Part shown: in pieces, positions 41,695 through 52,300 of the stretch
Layout: every line of letters starts with the position of its first letter
How positions within the stretch are numbered: the stretch's first letter is position 1
Assembly: GCF_022682495.2 (NCBI RefSeq)
Contig: NC_071392.1
Coordinates: 76,158,097-76,222,096, forward strand
Direction: 5' to 3'
Length of the DNA stretch: 64,000 nucleotides
Source of the DNA: Desmodus rotundus
Lineage: Eukaryota; Chordata; Mammalia; Chiroptera; Phyllostomidae
The notes under the pieces: model-generated
What the model was told of the DNA's origin: nothing
The model's input: the letters and a program-made list of their open reading frames with translations, nothing else
Databases searched by the model: none
Translations under genes and position numbers: made by a program

Positions 41695-42192
41695 CAGTGC
41701 TATCCAATAGAAATTTAATGCAAGCCACATATGAAATTTTGAATATTCTAGTAACTACATTAAAATGTAGAATGAAGCAAGCACAATTTCAATAATCTGT
41801 TTTATTAACCCAGATATTCAAAATCCTATCATTTTTACATGTAAGGAGTATAAAAATTATTAATGTGCTATTCTACATTCTAATTTTCATACTAAGTCTT
41901 TGAAATCTGGTGTGTATTTTACATTTATAGCACATCTCACTTTGGATGCTAAATTTTCAACAGTTACAGTGTGCTCCCAAACTTAAAGTGCGTTTAGAGG
42001 AAAAATATTTTACACAGCTTCAGTTTTTGAATTTAAGTTAAAATTTATTAAAATTGAAAATTCAGTTCCCCAGTCATACCAGTCCCATTTCAAGTGGTCA
42101 ACAGCCACACTTCTTTCTTGCAGCTGCATCATTGGATGGTGCAGATATAGAACATTTCTGTCATCACAAAAAGGTCTATTGGAACAGTGCCG
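41695..42192. mobile_element. hAT-Charlie (MER5-class) transposon, 498 bp
   Basis: Ends cagtgctatccaatagaaat (left) and, on the other strand, cggcactgttccaatagacc (right). Flanking 8-bp duplication ctctagac/gtctagac (7 of 8) at 41687-41694 and 42193-42200. No transposase frame. Confidence 0.75.
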
Positions 42193-43009
42193 GTCTAGAC
42201 ATGGAGCTCTTGGCCGATAAAATCTTACTCATCTTTAGAGCCCTACGTGTCACACGGTAGGTATTCCAGAAATGAGCAATCCATTCATGCATCTTGAGCT
42301 GGGGTGATCGTAAATGGGAACCTGATGCAGACATAGAAGGGTCAGAACACAGATCTTCACCGCGTGGTGTTGGGAGCCTCTGTTTACTTCCAGCTGAGGA
42401 GGGTCCAATAGTTACTGTGCTGGACGTCGTCCCACCTTGGTGCGGCAAACAGCAATGATCTGCGGAGTGTTTGTTCTTCCGACCTGGCTAATATAAAAAA
42501 AAGAATTTGTGTAATGGATTTTAAACCCAAGCAAGTGCGAAGGCTATTTTTAGATGGAGAAGGCTGGGGCCCAATGGAATCTAGGTCCCACAGGTTAACA
42601 CAGTGGTTGTCTGCTGGTGACAGGAGGGGGCGGCAGAGAGCGGGCAGGATGGTGAGCTCTGGGGAGTCTCGAAGAACAGGTTGGTGGGAAAATGGAGAGT
42701 TCGGGTGAACCCAGACCAGGAACTCACCGACCAAAGGGAAAGCCAGGCTAGGAAACAGTATCAGGAGTGTCCCTGAACCAGGTTGGGACCAAGGCACAAA
42801 GAAAGAGGCCGAGGTCTGTGGTTTCCCACCTCAGAAGGAGATCTGGTCTTCTTAAAATTCTTATTTAAGTGATAAATAAATTGAAGAAAATTAAAGTTAC
42901 TCTTAAGTACAAAGACATTTTGGCAATTTGTGTAGCCAAGTCACTGGGTTAACTTTTTGGTGTATTTCCTTCCTATATAATAATTTTGAATACGTGTTTT
43001 GTTTTGTAA

Positions 43010-44070
43010 GCTGCTTTTAAAAAGAAAAACCTGTAATACTCCATAAACACCTTTCCTGTCTTTACATAGTCATAATATTCTTCTATAGCAACATTTTTGA
43101 TGGTCACCTCATCTTTGATGTGGATTTGCTCTGGTTGATCGAACCAGTTGCCAATTAGAACACATCAGGATTTTTACAATTTTTCACCATTTTAAACAAT
43201 ATGAGGTCTGTCCAGAAGGTGTCCAGCCATGCAATATGAAAAATAGAGACATGTATTGAAGAAGATACAAGATACAAGAAACATTGTACATAGGACAATG
43301 ATGTCTCAGTCCCCTTCCAAGTAGGTACCTTGGGACCTCACACAGTTTTTCCAATTGCCACTAGCTGCCCTGTCATATTTTTCTGAATAGTATAGATGGT
43401 CTGAAATCTCTTCCCTTTCAAAGGTGATTTTAGTTTTGGGAAAAGCCAGAAGTCTCAGAGTGCCAAATCCAAGCTGTAGGGGTGTTGAGTCACCTGGGTG
43501 ATTTGATGTTTTGCCAAAAAACTGCACGAGATTGATGCACGAGTGGATGCGTTTTCATAATGAAGCTGCCAATCACCAGTCGCCCATAGCTGCAGCCTTC
43601 TGTATCATTCAAAGAGTTTCTGTAGAAGAGTGTTCAAGCTTAATGCAAAATTTGGTGCGGATTTGTTGTTCTACTTGCTCAGTCATTTTGAATGCAACGG
43701 CCACACAGTACACATGCTCCCTCCATGGTGTGTATTGCTCCCTCTGACTAGTACAGTGAAGCCATCATTGTTCACGCATGTGCATTCCATCCACTCTCCT
43801 TGCCTGCTAGGTTATCTTGATGTTGTGCAAACCATTCTCATCATATTAACAATGGCTGGACTTCTTCCAGACAGACCTTGATAAATTCTAGGTAAATCTT
43901 CATGTGCGCTTATGAGGATTTCCTTAGAATAAATTCCTAAAAGTAGAACGGTAGGTGCAGAAGTCCATATCTGTAAGTTTTGGGATTTGAATTGCCAAAT
44001 CCCTCTCTTGGAAGATGGTAATAGTATATACCCTTCTGCTAGTGCTCGCTTTCCCCAAACCCTCACCAAT
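43010..44070. mobile_element. Old L1M-type sequence interrupted by a mariner
   Basis: L1-like text on both sides (tacatagtcataatattctt before; ttccttagaataaattccta and accctcaccaattctggata after) becomes continuous if the 43202-43881 mariner is removed. Confidence 0.4.
43202..43881 (-). mobile_element. Mariner transposon with internally deleted transposase
   Basis: 680 bp, inverted ends tgaggtctgtccagaaggtg and (other strand) tcaaggtctgtctggaagaa, with TA duplicated at 43200-43201 and 43882-43883. On the minus strand a start-proximal transposase-like stretch joins directly to the C-terminal one containing YSLDLALCDFWLFPKL, the mariner signature before the last catalytic Asp. The middle is missing and frames are broken, so it is non-autonomous. 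Confidence 0.85.
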
Positions 44071-44269
44071 TCTGGATAATATTAAAAACAAATGTTGAAT
44101 TTTTAGATTGCTTTGGGTAGTATAGACATTTTAATGATGTTAATTCTTCTCATCCATGGGCATGGTAAATCTTTCCATTTATTTGTATCTTCTTCAGTTT
44201 ATTTCTTCAATGTCCTACAGTTTCCAAACACAGGTCTTTTACTTCCTTGGTTAAATGTATCTCTAGGCA

Positions 44270-44520
44270 TGGGTGAGAAAGGTGAAAGAGATTAAGAAGT
44301 GCAAATTGCCAGTTGTAAAAATACTCACTAGGATGTAAAGTACAACATAGGGAACATAGTCAATAATATTGTAAAAACTACTATGGTGTCAGATGTCTGG
44401 GTACCCAACTTACTGGGGTGATCACTTCATAAGGTATATAACCATCTAATTACTATGTTGCACACCTGAATCTACTATAATATTGTATGTCGACTGTCAA
44501 TGGAAAATAAATAAAAAAAC
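44270..44520 (+). mobile_element. L1 3' end fragment
   Basis: gaagtgcaaattgccagttg, atgtaaagtacaacataggg and tgcacacctgaatctactat are L1 3' UTR text; ends in aataaataaaa. Confidence 0.6.
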
Positions 44521-45169
44521 AAGCAAGCAAACAGACATCAATTACAATAAAAAACCCAACGACTTTGCTAAGTGTTTTTGTCAGCTCTTCGTTCAGTCAC
44601 GTGCCTCGTGATGTAGCGTGGGCTCCGGGGTGACGGATGACCCGTAGTCAGGTCTTGGCGCTGATGGCAGCTCACTGTGTGCCTTAGGGAGATGCTTAAC
44701 CTCTAAGTTTTGATGAACTCATCTGTAAAATGAGAATCATAGCACCCACCTATGGGTGGGTAGCAGAGTAAATATGAATTGAAACTAGAATTGATGGAAA
44801 AAAGGGCATCTCATTTTTTTAAAATAGCCTTTCTTTGGTTGCTACAGATGTTGAACATTTAAAAATATTTGGCCATATATTTGTGCGTATGTGCGCGTGT
44901 GTTTGATCTGCCCATTTTTGTTATTGTCCATTCCCTACAAGATATTTTCTTGTAGAGTTTTGTAAGGACTGTCTACGTAGTAAAGACATTAACCCTGTAA
45001 AGTACCCGCTGCTGTGAGTCAGGTCTTTAAGCATTAGCTACCTGCCACTCCAGCCATGGCGCCACGTCCTTACTTTCTTGGCTGCAAAAATAAATAAAAT
45101 AAAATATATGCTGCAAATACTTCCCCCTGTACATTGTTTGCATTTTCGTTGTTCTTGCGTGTGGCTTCC

Positions 45170-45330
45170 CAGAAAGTTTTATTTTTTAAAATAAACTTTT
45201 AGTTATAGAGTAATTTTTGGAAGAACCTTGGATTTACAGAGAAGTTGCCAAGGGAGTGTCTGTATGTCTTTCACTCACCTCTCCCTGCTGTTAACTTCTG
45301 ATGCAACCGTGGTGCACTTGTGAAAACAGA
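45170..45330. mobile_element. Old L1 fragment
   Basis: tttagttatagagtaatttt, ttggaagaaccttggattta and cagagaagttgccaa follow an L1ME-type 3' UTR. Confidence 0.5.
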
Positions 45331-45549
45331 GCAGTCCCGTACAGTCTTAGAGTGGCCTTGTTCACGTGCGGCAGAGAATCAAGCAACTCTGATATAATGA
45401 TCTTCCTCTGATGGAAAATTGGGTTTAAAGTTTGGTTGATTGAAATTTGAAGCATGTTTTTTTTCTTTTTTTCCCCCAGAAAGCATGACTTTTTGTATTT
45501 TCTAGTAAGAACACAAAAGTCCAATTCACAATGTTCTGAAAAATAGCAT

Positions 45550-46870
45550 TAGTAGTTTACTAACAGAGCCATTGAACGCTTTTTACTCCAGGAAAGACTG
45601 TTTCTACATGCAAAGACATTCAGAGTTTGGATTTGGAAGTGCTTTGGAGTCTGGTAGTTCTACTGGAGGATTTAATTCGTCACTTACTCTCCGATGGTTC
45701 CGTTTAGTGTCTTACCCTCCCTGCGGTTAGGCTACGCACTTCCTGAGGTTAAAGGGCAGAAGTGAGAAGTGTGCCTAACGTCACCCTTAATAGGAAGCAA
45801 CATGCTACTGGAGCACCTTTCTAAAGAAATCTATCATCTGTCTCTTTCTGAGTTATAGCTTCCCCGGGGAGAGGTGGACAAGGAAGGGTTTGGTCGGAAA
45901 TGGTCCTTTCCCAGAGCCAAGTAGAATCACCTAAGATAACTGGACAGTCCAGAGTCCCAGAGCAGTGACCTGGGGTCTGAGGACAGAGCTCCCAGTGCCT
46001 GCTCCAATCCTGGGTCAGCCCTGGGACTTCAGGCAAGCCACTCCCTGCTGCGGGTCTCCATTCCTCATTGGCAAAGCAAGGGGGCTCTAGTGATCTCTTT
46101 TGGGCTGGAAATTTTCTCAGGGATTCTGAAAAACACTGAGGGTTTTATTGGGGGTGATGCCTGTGTTTGTGATTGGGGTGATAGTTTCATGGGTGTGTAT
46201 ACATGTCAAAACTTACTGAGTGCCATGGTTTAAATATTCAGTTTATGGTGTCATGCACACCTTAAAACAGCTATCTAAACAGATTTTATCCAGCTTCTAG
46301 AATGATGAGGGGGCAGAGGAGGGATGAAGCTCCGTTTGGTAAGGATCTGTGTATATTGTCAGAAACGACAGGGACAGGGACAGCAGTGCTTTCCCGAGTC
46401 TTCCCTGTGGCCTCCTACTAAGGCTTGTGCTTCCTGCTCCCCTGACTTCTTCTATTTATTTTTTAATTACTATTTTCATCTGTTGCAGGGACTGTTCTTT
46501 TTCCTCATCTCAGGCATGATCCTGGAGTCCTCTTCCTTCTTTGGACTAGCCCTAGGCTCAGGAGTGAGGGGTACATGCTTACCTTGGATCTCCCTGCAAC
46601 TCTAGGACTCACCCCCACTGTCCCGTCCAGGAAGAAAATAGAGCTAAAAAGTGTTCCTAACACTTATGGTCATTTCAGTTCATTGGACGGTACTTCTCAG
46701 AAAAAATTCCTCTTTGAATTTTTGGAACACCCCACAAGGCGGCAGTTGGATGAGGAACTGCTGAGAGGCGGCCGTGGAGGCGGCTGTCTGCCCACCCTTG
46801 GCATTCTCCCCCGACCTCTTCTACCCCCGTCAGGCACCAGTCACTCCCCACGGACTCGTGACTCCTGCCC
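45550..46870. other. Intergenic, mostly unrecognised
   Basis: A MIR/MIR3-like piece lies at about 46020-46110 (cttcaggcaagccactccct). No exon recognised. Confidence 0.4.
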
Positions 46871-46879
46871 TGAAATACC

Positions 46880-47340
46880 TCTTTGAGCCTATCCCATGCG
46901 TTCCCTCTGCTGCCACCTGGTCCAGATGTATCATTTTAAGTCTGGATTTGTCTAGAAATCTCCTTACTTGGCTTCCCGTTTAGAGTGTTTCTGCTGGGAA
47001 ACCCATCGTGCAAGCCTCATCATTCTCAACGCTGCCTTCATCGTCACTTCCCTGTTCAGAAACCTGTTGGGGCTCTCCACCTCCCCCTCTCAGCAGGTGT
47101 GAACCCCTCTTCTTGGACTGTGAGGCCCTCCACCATCTAGCCCCGCCTTCTCATATTTTCCCTTTCTCACTCTGTCCAAGGTCAAGTCTTCCTGCCTAAC
47201 CCAACCGTGTGCCGTGTGTTTTCCCAGTTCTCTACCTGTCTCGTGTTTCCCTGCCCCTGGAAAGCCAGGCTCTCCTCGCCAAATCCTGGCCACCCTAAGA
47301 CTCAATTCAAATCTCATCTTGGTTTGAACTCAGCCTCTTG
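46880..47340 (+). mobile_element. L2 LINE 3' region
   Basis: ttggggctctccacctcccc, gtgaggccctccaccatcta, ccgccttctcatattttccc and gactcaattcaaatctcatc match L2c in order. The C/T-rich ORFs here are not genes. Confidence 0.6.
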
Positions 47341-47709
47341 GTTTCTGTTTTTCCTGGACACAAAAGAGATTAAAACCACAACAAAAAACACAGCAAAAGT
47401 TAATCCAGGAGTTTCTTAAACCAGAAACACCAGATACATGGTTTTCCCCTTCAGGTAGGTACTTGAGAATTCTAGCCAGGGATTTAAAGTGTGTGCAGAC
47501 TAAGAATTCGATACACAGAGGATAGATGAAAATGTCCTTGCGTCCATTTGTGGTTGGTTCTTGCTAGGCTGAATATAATGTGTGCGAATGACTAAAATGC
47601 AATAAAATATGATTCCTAAAAGTAGGTTAGGTGTGTATTCTCCTTTTGCAATGAAGAGCAAATTCAGATTAATGTAGATCTATGCTAATAGACAAGAAAA
47701 AAAATCACC

Positions 47710-48230
47710 TTTGTTTGAATACTTTTTTAACAGTCAGAATCTGTGCACCCCTATGTTCATTGTAACATTATTTACAATAGCTAAGATGTGGAAACAGAAA
47801 TGTCCATCAGTAGATAAGTGGATAAAACAGCCATGGGACATTTACACAATGGAATACTACTCAGCCATAAAGAAGAAGAAAATTTTACCATTTGCAACAG
47901 CATGGATGGATCTGGGGAACGTTATGCTAAGTGAAATAAGTCAGTCAAAGAAAGGCAAGTGCCATATTTCACTCATATGCGGAAGCTAATGAACACAATG
48001 AAGTAACAAGCAAAACAGAGGCAGACTCATAGATAGAGAGCAGGCTGACAGCTCTGGGGGTGGGGGGCTGAAGGGTGGAGGGACTGAGCAAACAAAAAAA
48101 TAGAGAGAGAATGAACTCATGGACCTGGACAATAGTGCGGTGATTTCAGGGGGGAGAGGGGTAGGTGGAGGTAGAAGAGGGTGTAGGGGAATAAATGGTG
48201 ATGGAAAAAAACCCCAAACAAACAGAAATC
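47710..48230 (+). mobile_element. L1 3' end fragment
   Basis: Same L1 as at 6.9 and 36.9 kb: cacccctatgttcattgtaa, ggaatactactcagccataa, atggatctggggaacgttat, then the G-rich 3' UTR. Confidence 0.8.
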
Positions 48231-48266
48231 AGATCACGATGCACCCTTCAATAAAACAAATTTCCA

Positions 48267-48484
48267 GCCCTGACCAGTGGTTGGGCAGCATCCTGCAAAG
48301 CGGAAGGTCACTTGTTCGATTCCCAGTGGGGGCACGTGCCTGGGTTACAGGCCAGGTCCCCAGGTGGGGGTGTACAAGAGGCAACTGATCAATGTTCCTC
48401 TCTTCCTTCGATGTTTCTCTCCCTCTCTTTCTCCCTTCTTTCCCCTCTCTCTAAAAATAAATAAATAAAATCTTCTAAAAATTT
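48267..48484 (+). mobile_element. VES SINE
   Basis: Head gccctgaccagtggttgggc, ggtcacttgttcgattccca, CT-rich tract and aaaaataaataaataaaatc tail. Confidence 0.88.
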
Positions 48485-48489
48485 TTCAA

Positions 48490-49180
48490 AGGAAAAAATC
48501 AGAATCTACGATATAATTTTTTTTTTGTTTAAGGAAAAGTTGTAAAACAGAAATTTGGAAAGATACACCAAATGGTTTTCTTTGGGTGGAGAAATTATTG
48601 GTAATTACCGGTGAGTAAAACACCTCCATTTCATTTAAACTTGCCAGTACAAGCAATTTCACTGTCATAAGCAGGAAGAGATTTTCATTTTGGGAAAAAG
48701 CACAGAAACGAAGATATCAATTTGACGCAAACGCAGATGGATCACTTTAGAGACAGTTCAAACCTGAATATTAAAAGGCCTTCTGTTTTGCTTTAACATA
48801 GAGTGAGAACTGGACAGGGCCACATCTACAGGGAGATTCCGCAGATGGGGACTCAGCGATTGCAGTGTTTAAGGGTAAACATGATAAAGATAAACAAATG
48901 AGCAAACTAATGGAATGTGATAGACAGGATGCCCAAGTAATTGCTATAAATGTTGCGTCCTTTTTTTTTTTTTTTTTTTGGTCAGAGACCTAGAAAGGAC
49001 TTTAACCTCAAGGTCTATTAATCTGGCTCCTATCCCTTGGTAGAGCTGGTGGCACTTTATGTTCTAAATCATAAATACGTGATTTGCCCTTCGTGTGCTC
49101 TTTCCATTAAGTTCGTTATCTCATTGTAAGACTGGAAAATGTACACAGGTGGGTGTCTAAACCTTGAGAATCTGACCTGC
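48490..49180. other. CPA2 upstream region
   Basis: No repeat named apart from a poly-T run of 19 at 48961-48979. Beyond the proximal PTF1-like site and TATA box, no regulatory site stands out. Confidence 0.4.
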
Positions 49181-49182
49181 AG

Positions 49183-49201
49183 GTGGGAATTTTACCATGT
49201 G
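49183..49201 (-). promoter_or_regulatory. Candidate PTF1 (PTF1A/RBPJL) bipartite site upstream of CPA2
   Basis: On the minus strand an E-box CACATG is followed after five bases by ATTCCCA, resembling the E-box plus TC-box (TTTCCC) arrangement of acinar PTF1 elements. A second E-box CAGGTG (49180-49185) overlaps another GTGGGAA. The site is about 55 bp above the TATA box, a position typical of acinar genes. Binding is inferred. Confidence 0.5.
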
Positions 49202-49254
49202 GGAATTCACTCGAGTTCTTAGACTGCTGACAGATGAGCCTCAGCCATGGTCCC

Positions 49255-49262
49255 TATAAATA
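49255..49262 (+). promoter_or_regulatory. CPA2: CPA2 TATA box
   Basis: TATAAATA lies 48 bases upstream of the CPA2 ATG. A start site about 30 bases downstream would give a 5' UTR of roughly 15-20 bases, usual for pancreatic zymogen genes. The exact start is inferred. Confidence 0.75.
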
Positions 49263-49302
49263 ACTTCAGGAGGGACACTGAGTTCTAGGAAGACCCTTGG
49301 CC

Positions 49303-49367
49303 ATGAGGTGGATCCTGTTTCTTGGTGCCCTTTGGGGGCACATCTACTGTCGAGAAACATTTGTAGG
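49303..49367 (+). CDS. CPA2: CPA2 coding exon 1 (signal peptide)
   Basis: Encodes [21 protein letters not shown] plus two bases, donor gtaagt. Human CPA2 begins MAMRL; here the codon two upstream is TTG in place of ATG, so translation should start at 49303. The N terminus is a typical short secretory signal. Confidence 0.94.
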
Positions 49368-52300
49368 GTAAGTTACGCTTTCTGATGCCTGTTTGGATTT
49401 TGCTTACTTGATTCAGGGTCGCTCACTGGATTGTGGCAGAATCAAGGGTGGGAGTGTTCAGCATTTTCAGAGAGTTCCCTTAGATTTGGAGAGGAGCTAG
49501 TGGGATTAATAGAAATGAGTGACCAGAGAGAGAGAGAAGAGAGACGAGAGAGAGGGGAGAGAGAGAGAGAGATGAATGAGATTTAAAGAAAAATAACAAA
49601 AATGAAAACTGAACACATATACCCTATTTCTCTCTGTCCTTCCTCATTTTCTCCTCGGATGATCAGGATTTAAGGATGAAAGATATGAGTGAAAATAAAG
49701 CTGTTTGGCCATTTATCTCAGTAAGTGAACGGATTATACTCCCGCCCCTTCCTCCCTACCTTCCTGGCCATGTTAGCCCTTGTCCGCCCCATCTTCCAAC
49801 CCAGTGCCCGAGTAGTGGAAGCTCATGAAGTGGCAAGACCAGGGCGGCAGGTTTCAGTCCAACGCCAACTCTCACGGCTTTGCAAGATTCATCTTTGCTC
49901 CAAAGTACTTTGTTCCAAGAATCTCTAAAGGGCGTTAGGTAGCATTTCTTGAAGAGTGTTTTAGGGAATAACAAGTGGTCAAATAAATCTGGCCCCTTAA
50001 AGTGGATGGTCAAATAAACTTGGGAATCTTATGGTTAAATAAACTATAGGATTTCCAGATTTGTTTTTTTCTTTAACTAAATTAGCATGTGCTTTAAATC
50101 TATGAGAGGAGTTCTAGGTTGCTGCATCTACCCAATATTTTTGATCATAAAACTCTTCCTCACTTTTTTAAAATGCTGAGCAAGTCAGCATTTAAACAGC
50201 TACTATTCCTTAGCACACACACACCAGGAAATATTAGCCTAATGGATTAACGTTTCCCAGCGCCTCTCCATTTTAAAGGAGGACTCCTGGGAGTAAAGAC
50301 GTTAGTCAAAAAGAACGAGACTCAAATGGAAGAATTTGCAGACCATCTGTGGCAGGGGGGTGCTTGAAGGCTTTGAATAGCTCATCCTATCGCGTGTACT
50401 CCACTCGAGTTCATTGGAAATTGCATGGCACTTGGTTTCAGAAGACCCGAATTCTTATCCCTGTACACCGCCGTATGGCTCTCTGTACCTGTCCGTCCCC
50501 ACCGTACAAACGAACAAGGCAGTCAGCCTGCTCGGAGAAATGCATAGAGGAGACACATCTGTCTCCCAGGAAGACTTGTGAGAATCCCGCTCTACTACCC
50601 AACTTTTTACTAAAGATGTGTGTTTGCTCGTTTTTGCAGCTTCTTTTTCCTGCCAAGTTGTCCTTGATATCCTTCATTCCCCACCATGTGTTTGTGTGGG
50701 GGGGAGGAGAGAGGCAAACCGTGATTTTTCTGGGTCCCAATTGTGCCTAGCTACACTCCAGCTTTGGCTACATACATCTCATTCGGAGATGGAACTCTGA
50801 TACATTTGAGATAACAGCAGCAAAACAAACAAACAAAAACACCCCCCATGCCCCCACACACCATTCTAGTCTCTCCAGATGTGAATTCGATTCCTCTTCC
50901 AAGCACCAAACTAATTATTCTACTTAAGAAAAAAACAACTTATTTCTGAAAAACAGGAACAGACGAGTTTTAAAAGCCAGTTCTTTAATGAGCAGCAGGT
51001 GTTATTTGAGAATAATCATTAGCTAAAGGAAAGGTAACTTTAATGTCAAGCTTCCTGCTAGGAGCAGGTATACCTCTTAATTATTATTTAGATAACATAC
51101 CCTTGGGGGAAGTGAAGCCATGCTATCAACTGCTCATTCTGCGGATGTGGGTCAGTATACTATTTATTAGCTTCTCGATTCTCAGAGAGGTTATTGACTG
51201 CTGCGTTAACCTCTGGGCACGTGGAGACTAACCGGGACGGAAAGCAACAGGAACCAGTGTCCAGGTTTTGCTTTCTAAGGTCATGCCTGTGGTTAATATT
51301 CTTTAGAGATCAAGTTCTTGAGATCATACCAAGGAATGAAGAACAAATAAAAAATCTGGCAGAACTGGAGGCTGAAGAGGACCTTCAGGTATCTGTCCCG
51401 GAGTGACGACTCCACAGTTAGATGCCGATGCTCCTCACTTTGGATCTACTCCTCTCCTCTGACTGTGTGTGGGATGCCAGCTCATGAAGCCGGGATGCAG
51501 AAAACCTGGGCTCTTGTCCCAGCGCGGTGACATGGGGCAAGTTCCCCACGTTTCCTGTGTCTCATTTTCCCATTGAGTCTAAGGAGAATAAATAAACCAT
51601 TCTTCTATCTCATAGTTTGATTGTTAAGAATGAAAAGAGAGATTGAAGTTACTTTGAAAAAATTCTGAACACTTTTAATGTATGATTTCCTTCCTAAAAT
51701 AATTTATAGTATAATATTGTTATACAATGAATTAGATCACTTGAATGTCAACTGTTAAAAAAAAAAAAAAACTGCCACAGTTTTAAATACTCTGTTCCTT
51801 CTGCCCATTTTAATAGCTAACTACGGGGGGCGGTTATAAAGCATATGCCAATGCTTGGCTATTTAAAAACCCTTCTTGCAAAATCACAGCAATTCCACAA
51901 TGATTCCAGTCTTGTGGGCGTGAGATAAAATAGACGGGAATTGACTTCTTGAAATCTATCAGTGCTGAGCTGTCCATTTCTCTGACATGACCCACTCCTT
52001 GCCTTGGCCTTTCATCCCTTTCAGCTTGATTTCTGGAAATCACCCACCACACCAGGGGAGACAGTCCACATCCGAGTTCCCTTTGTCAGTGTCCAGGCAG
52101 TGAAGGTTTCCTTGGAGTCCCAGGACATTGCTTACTCCATCATGATTGAAGATGTTCAGGTAATGACCCCATAGAACACCCTTCCAGAGGCTTGCTGGTC
52201 CATTTGAACAGAGGACCGTCCTCTTTAATCCCTGGGGCCCCTCCGCCAGGGAACAGACCTGTGGGTGCCACTAGGGCCGCCCTGCAGTCTGCACCATCCC

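Noticed and set aside
28493..49200. A hidden gene in the SSMEM1-CPA2 interval
   Set aside because: I found no run of ORFs with consistent splice sites and protein-like composition; the interval reads as repeats and unconstrained sequence.
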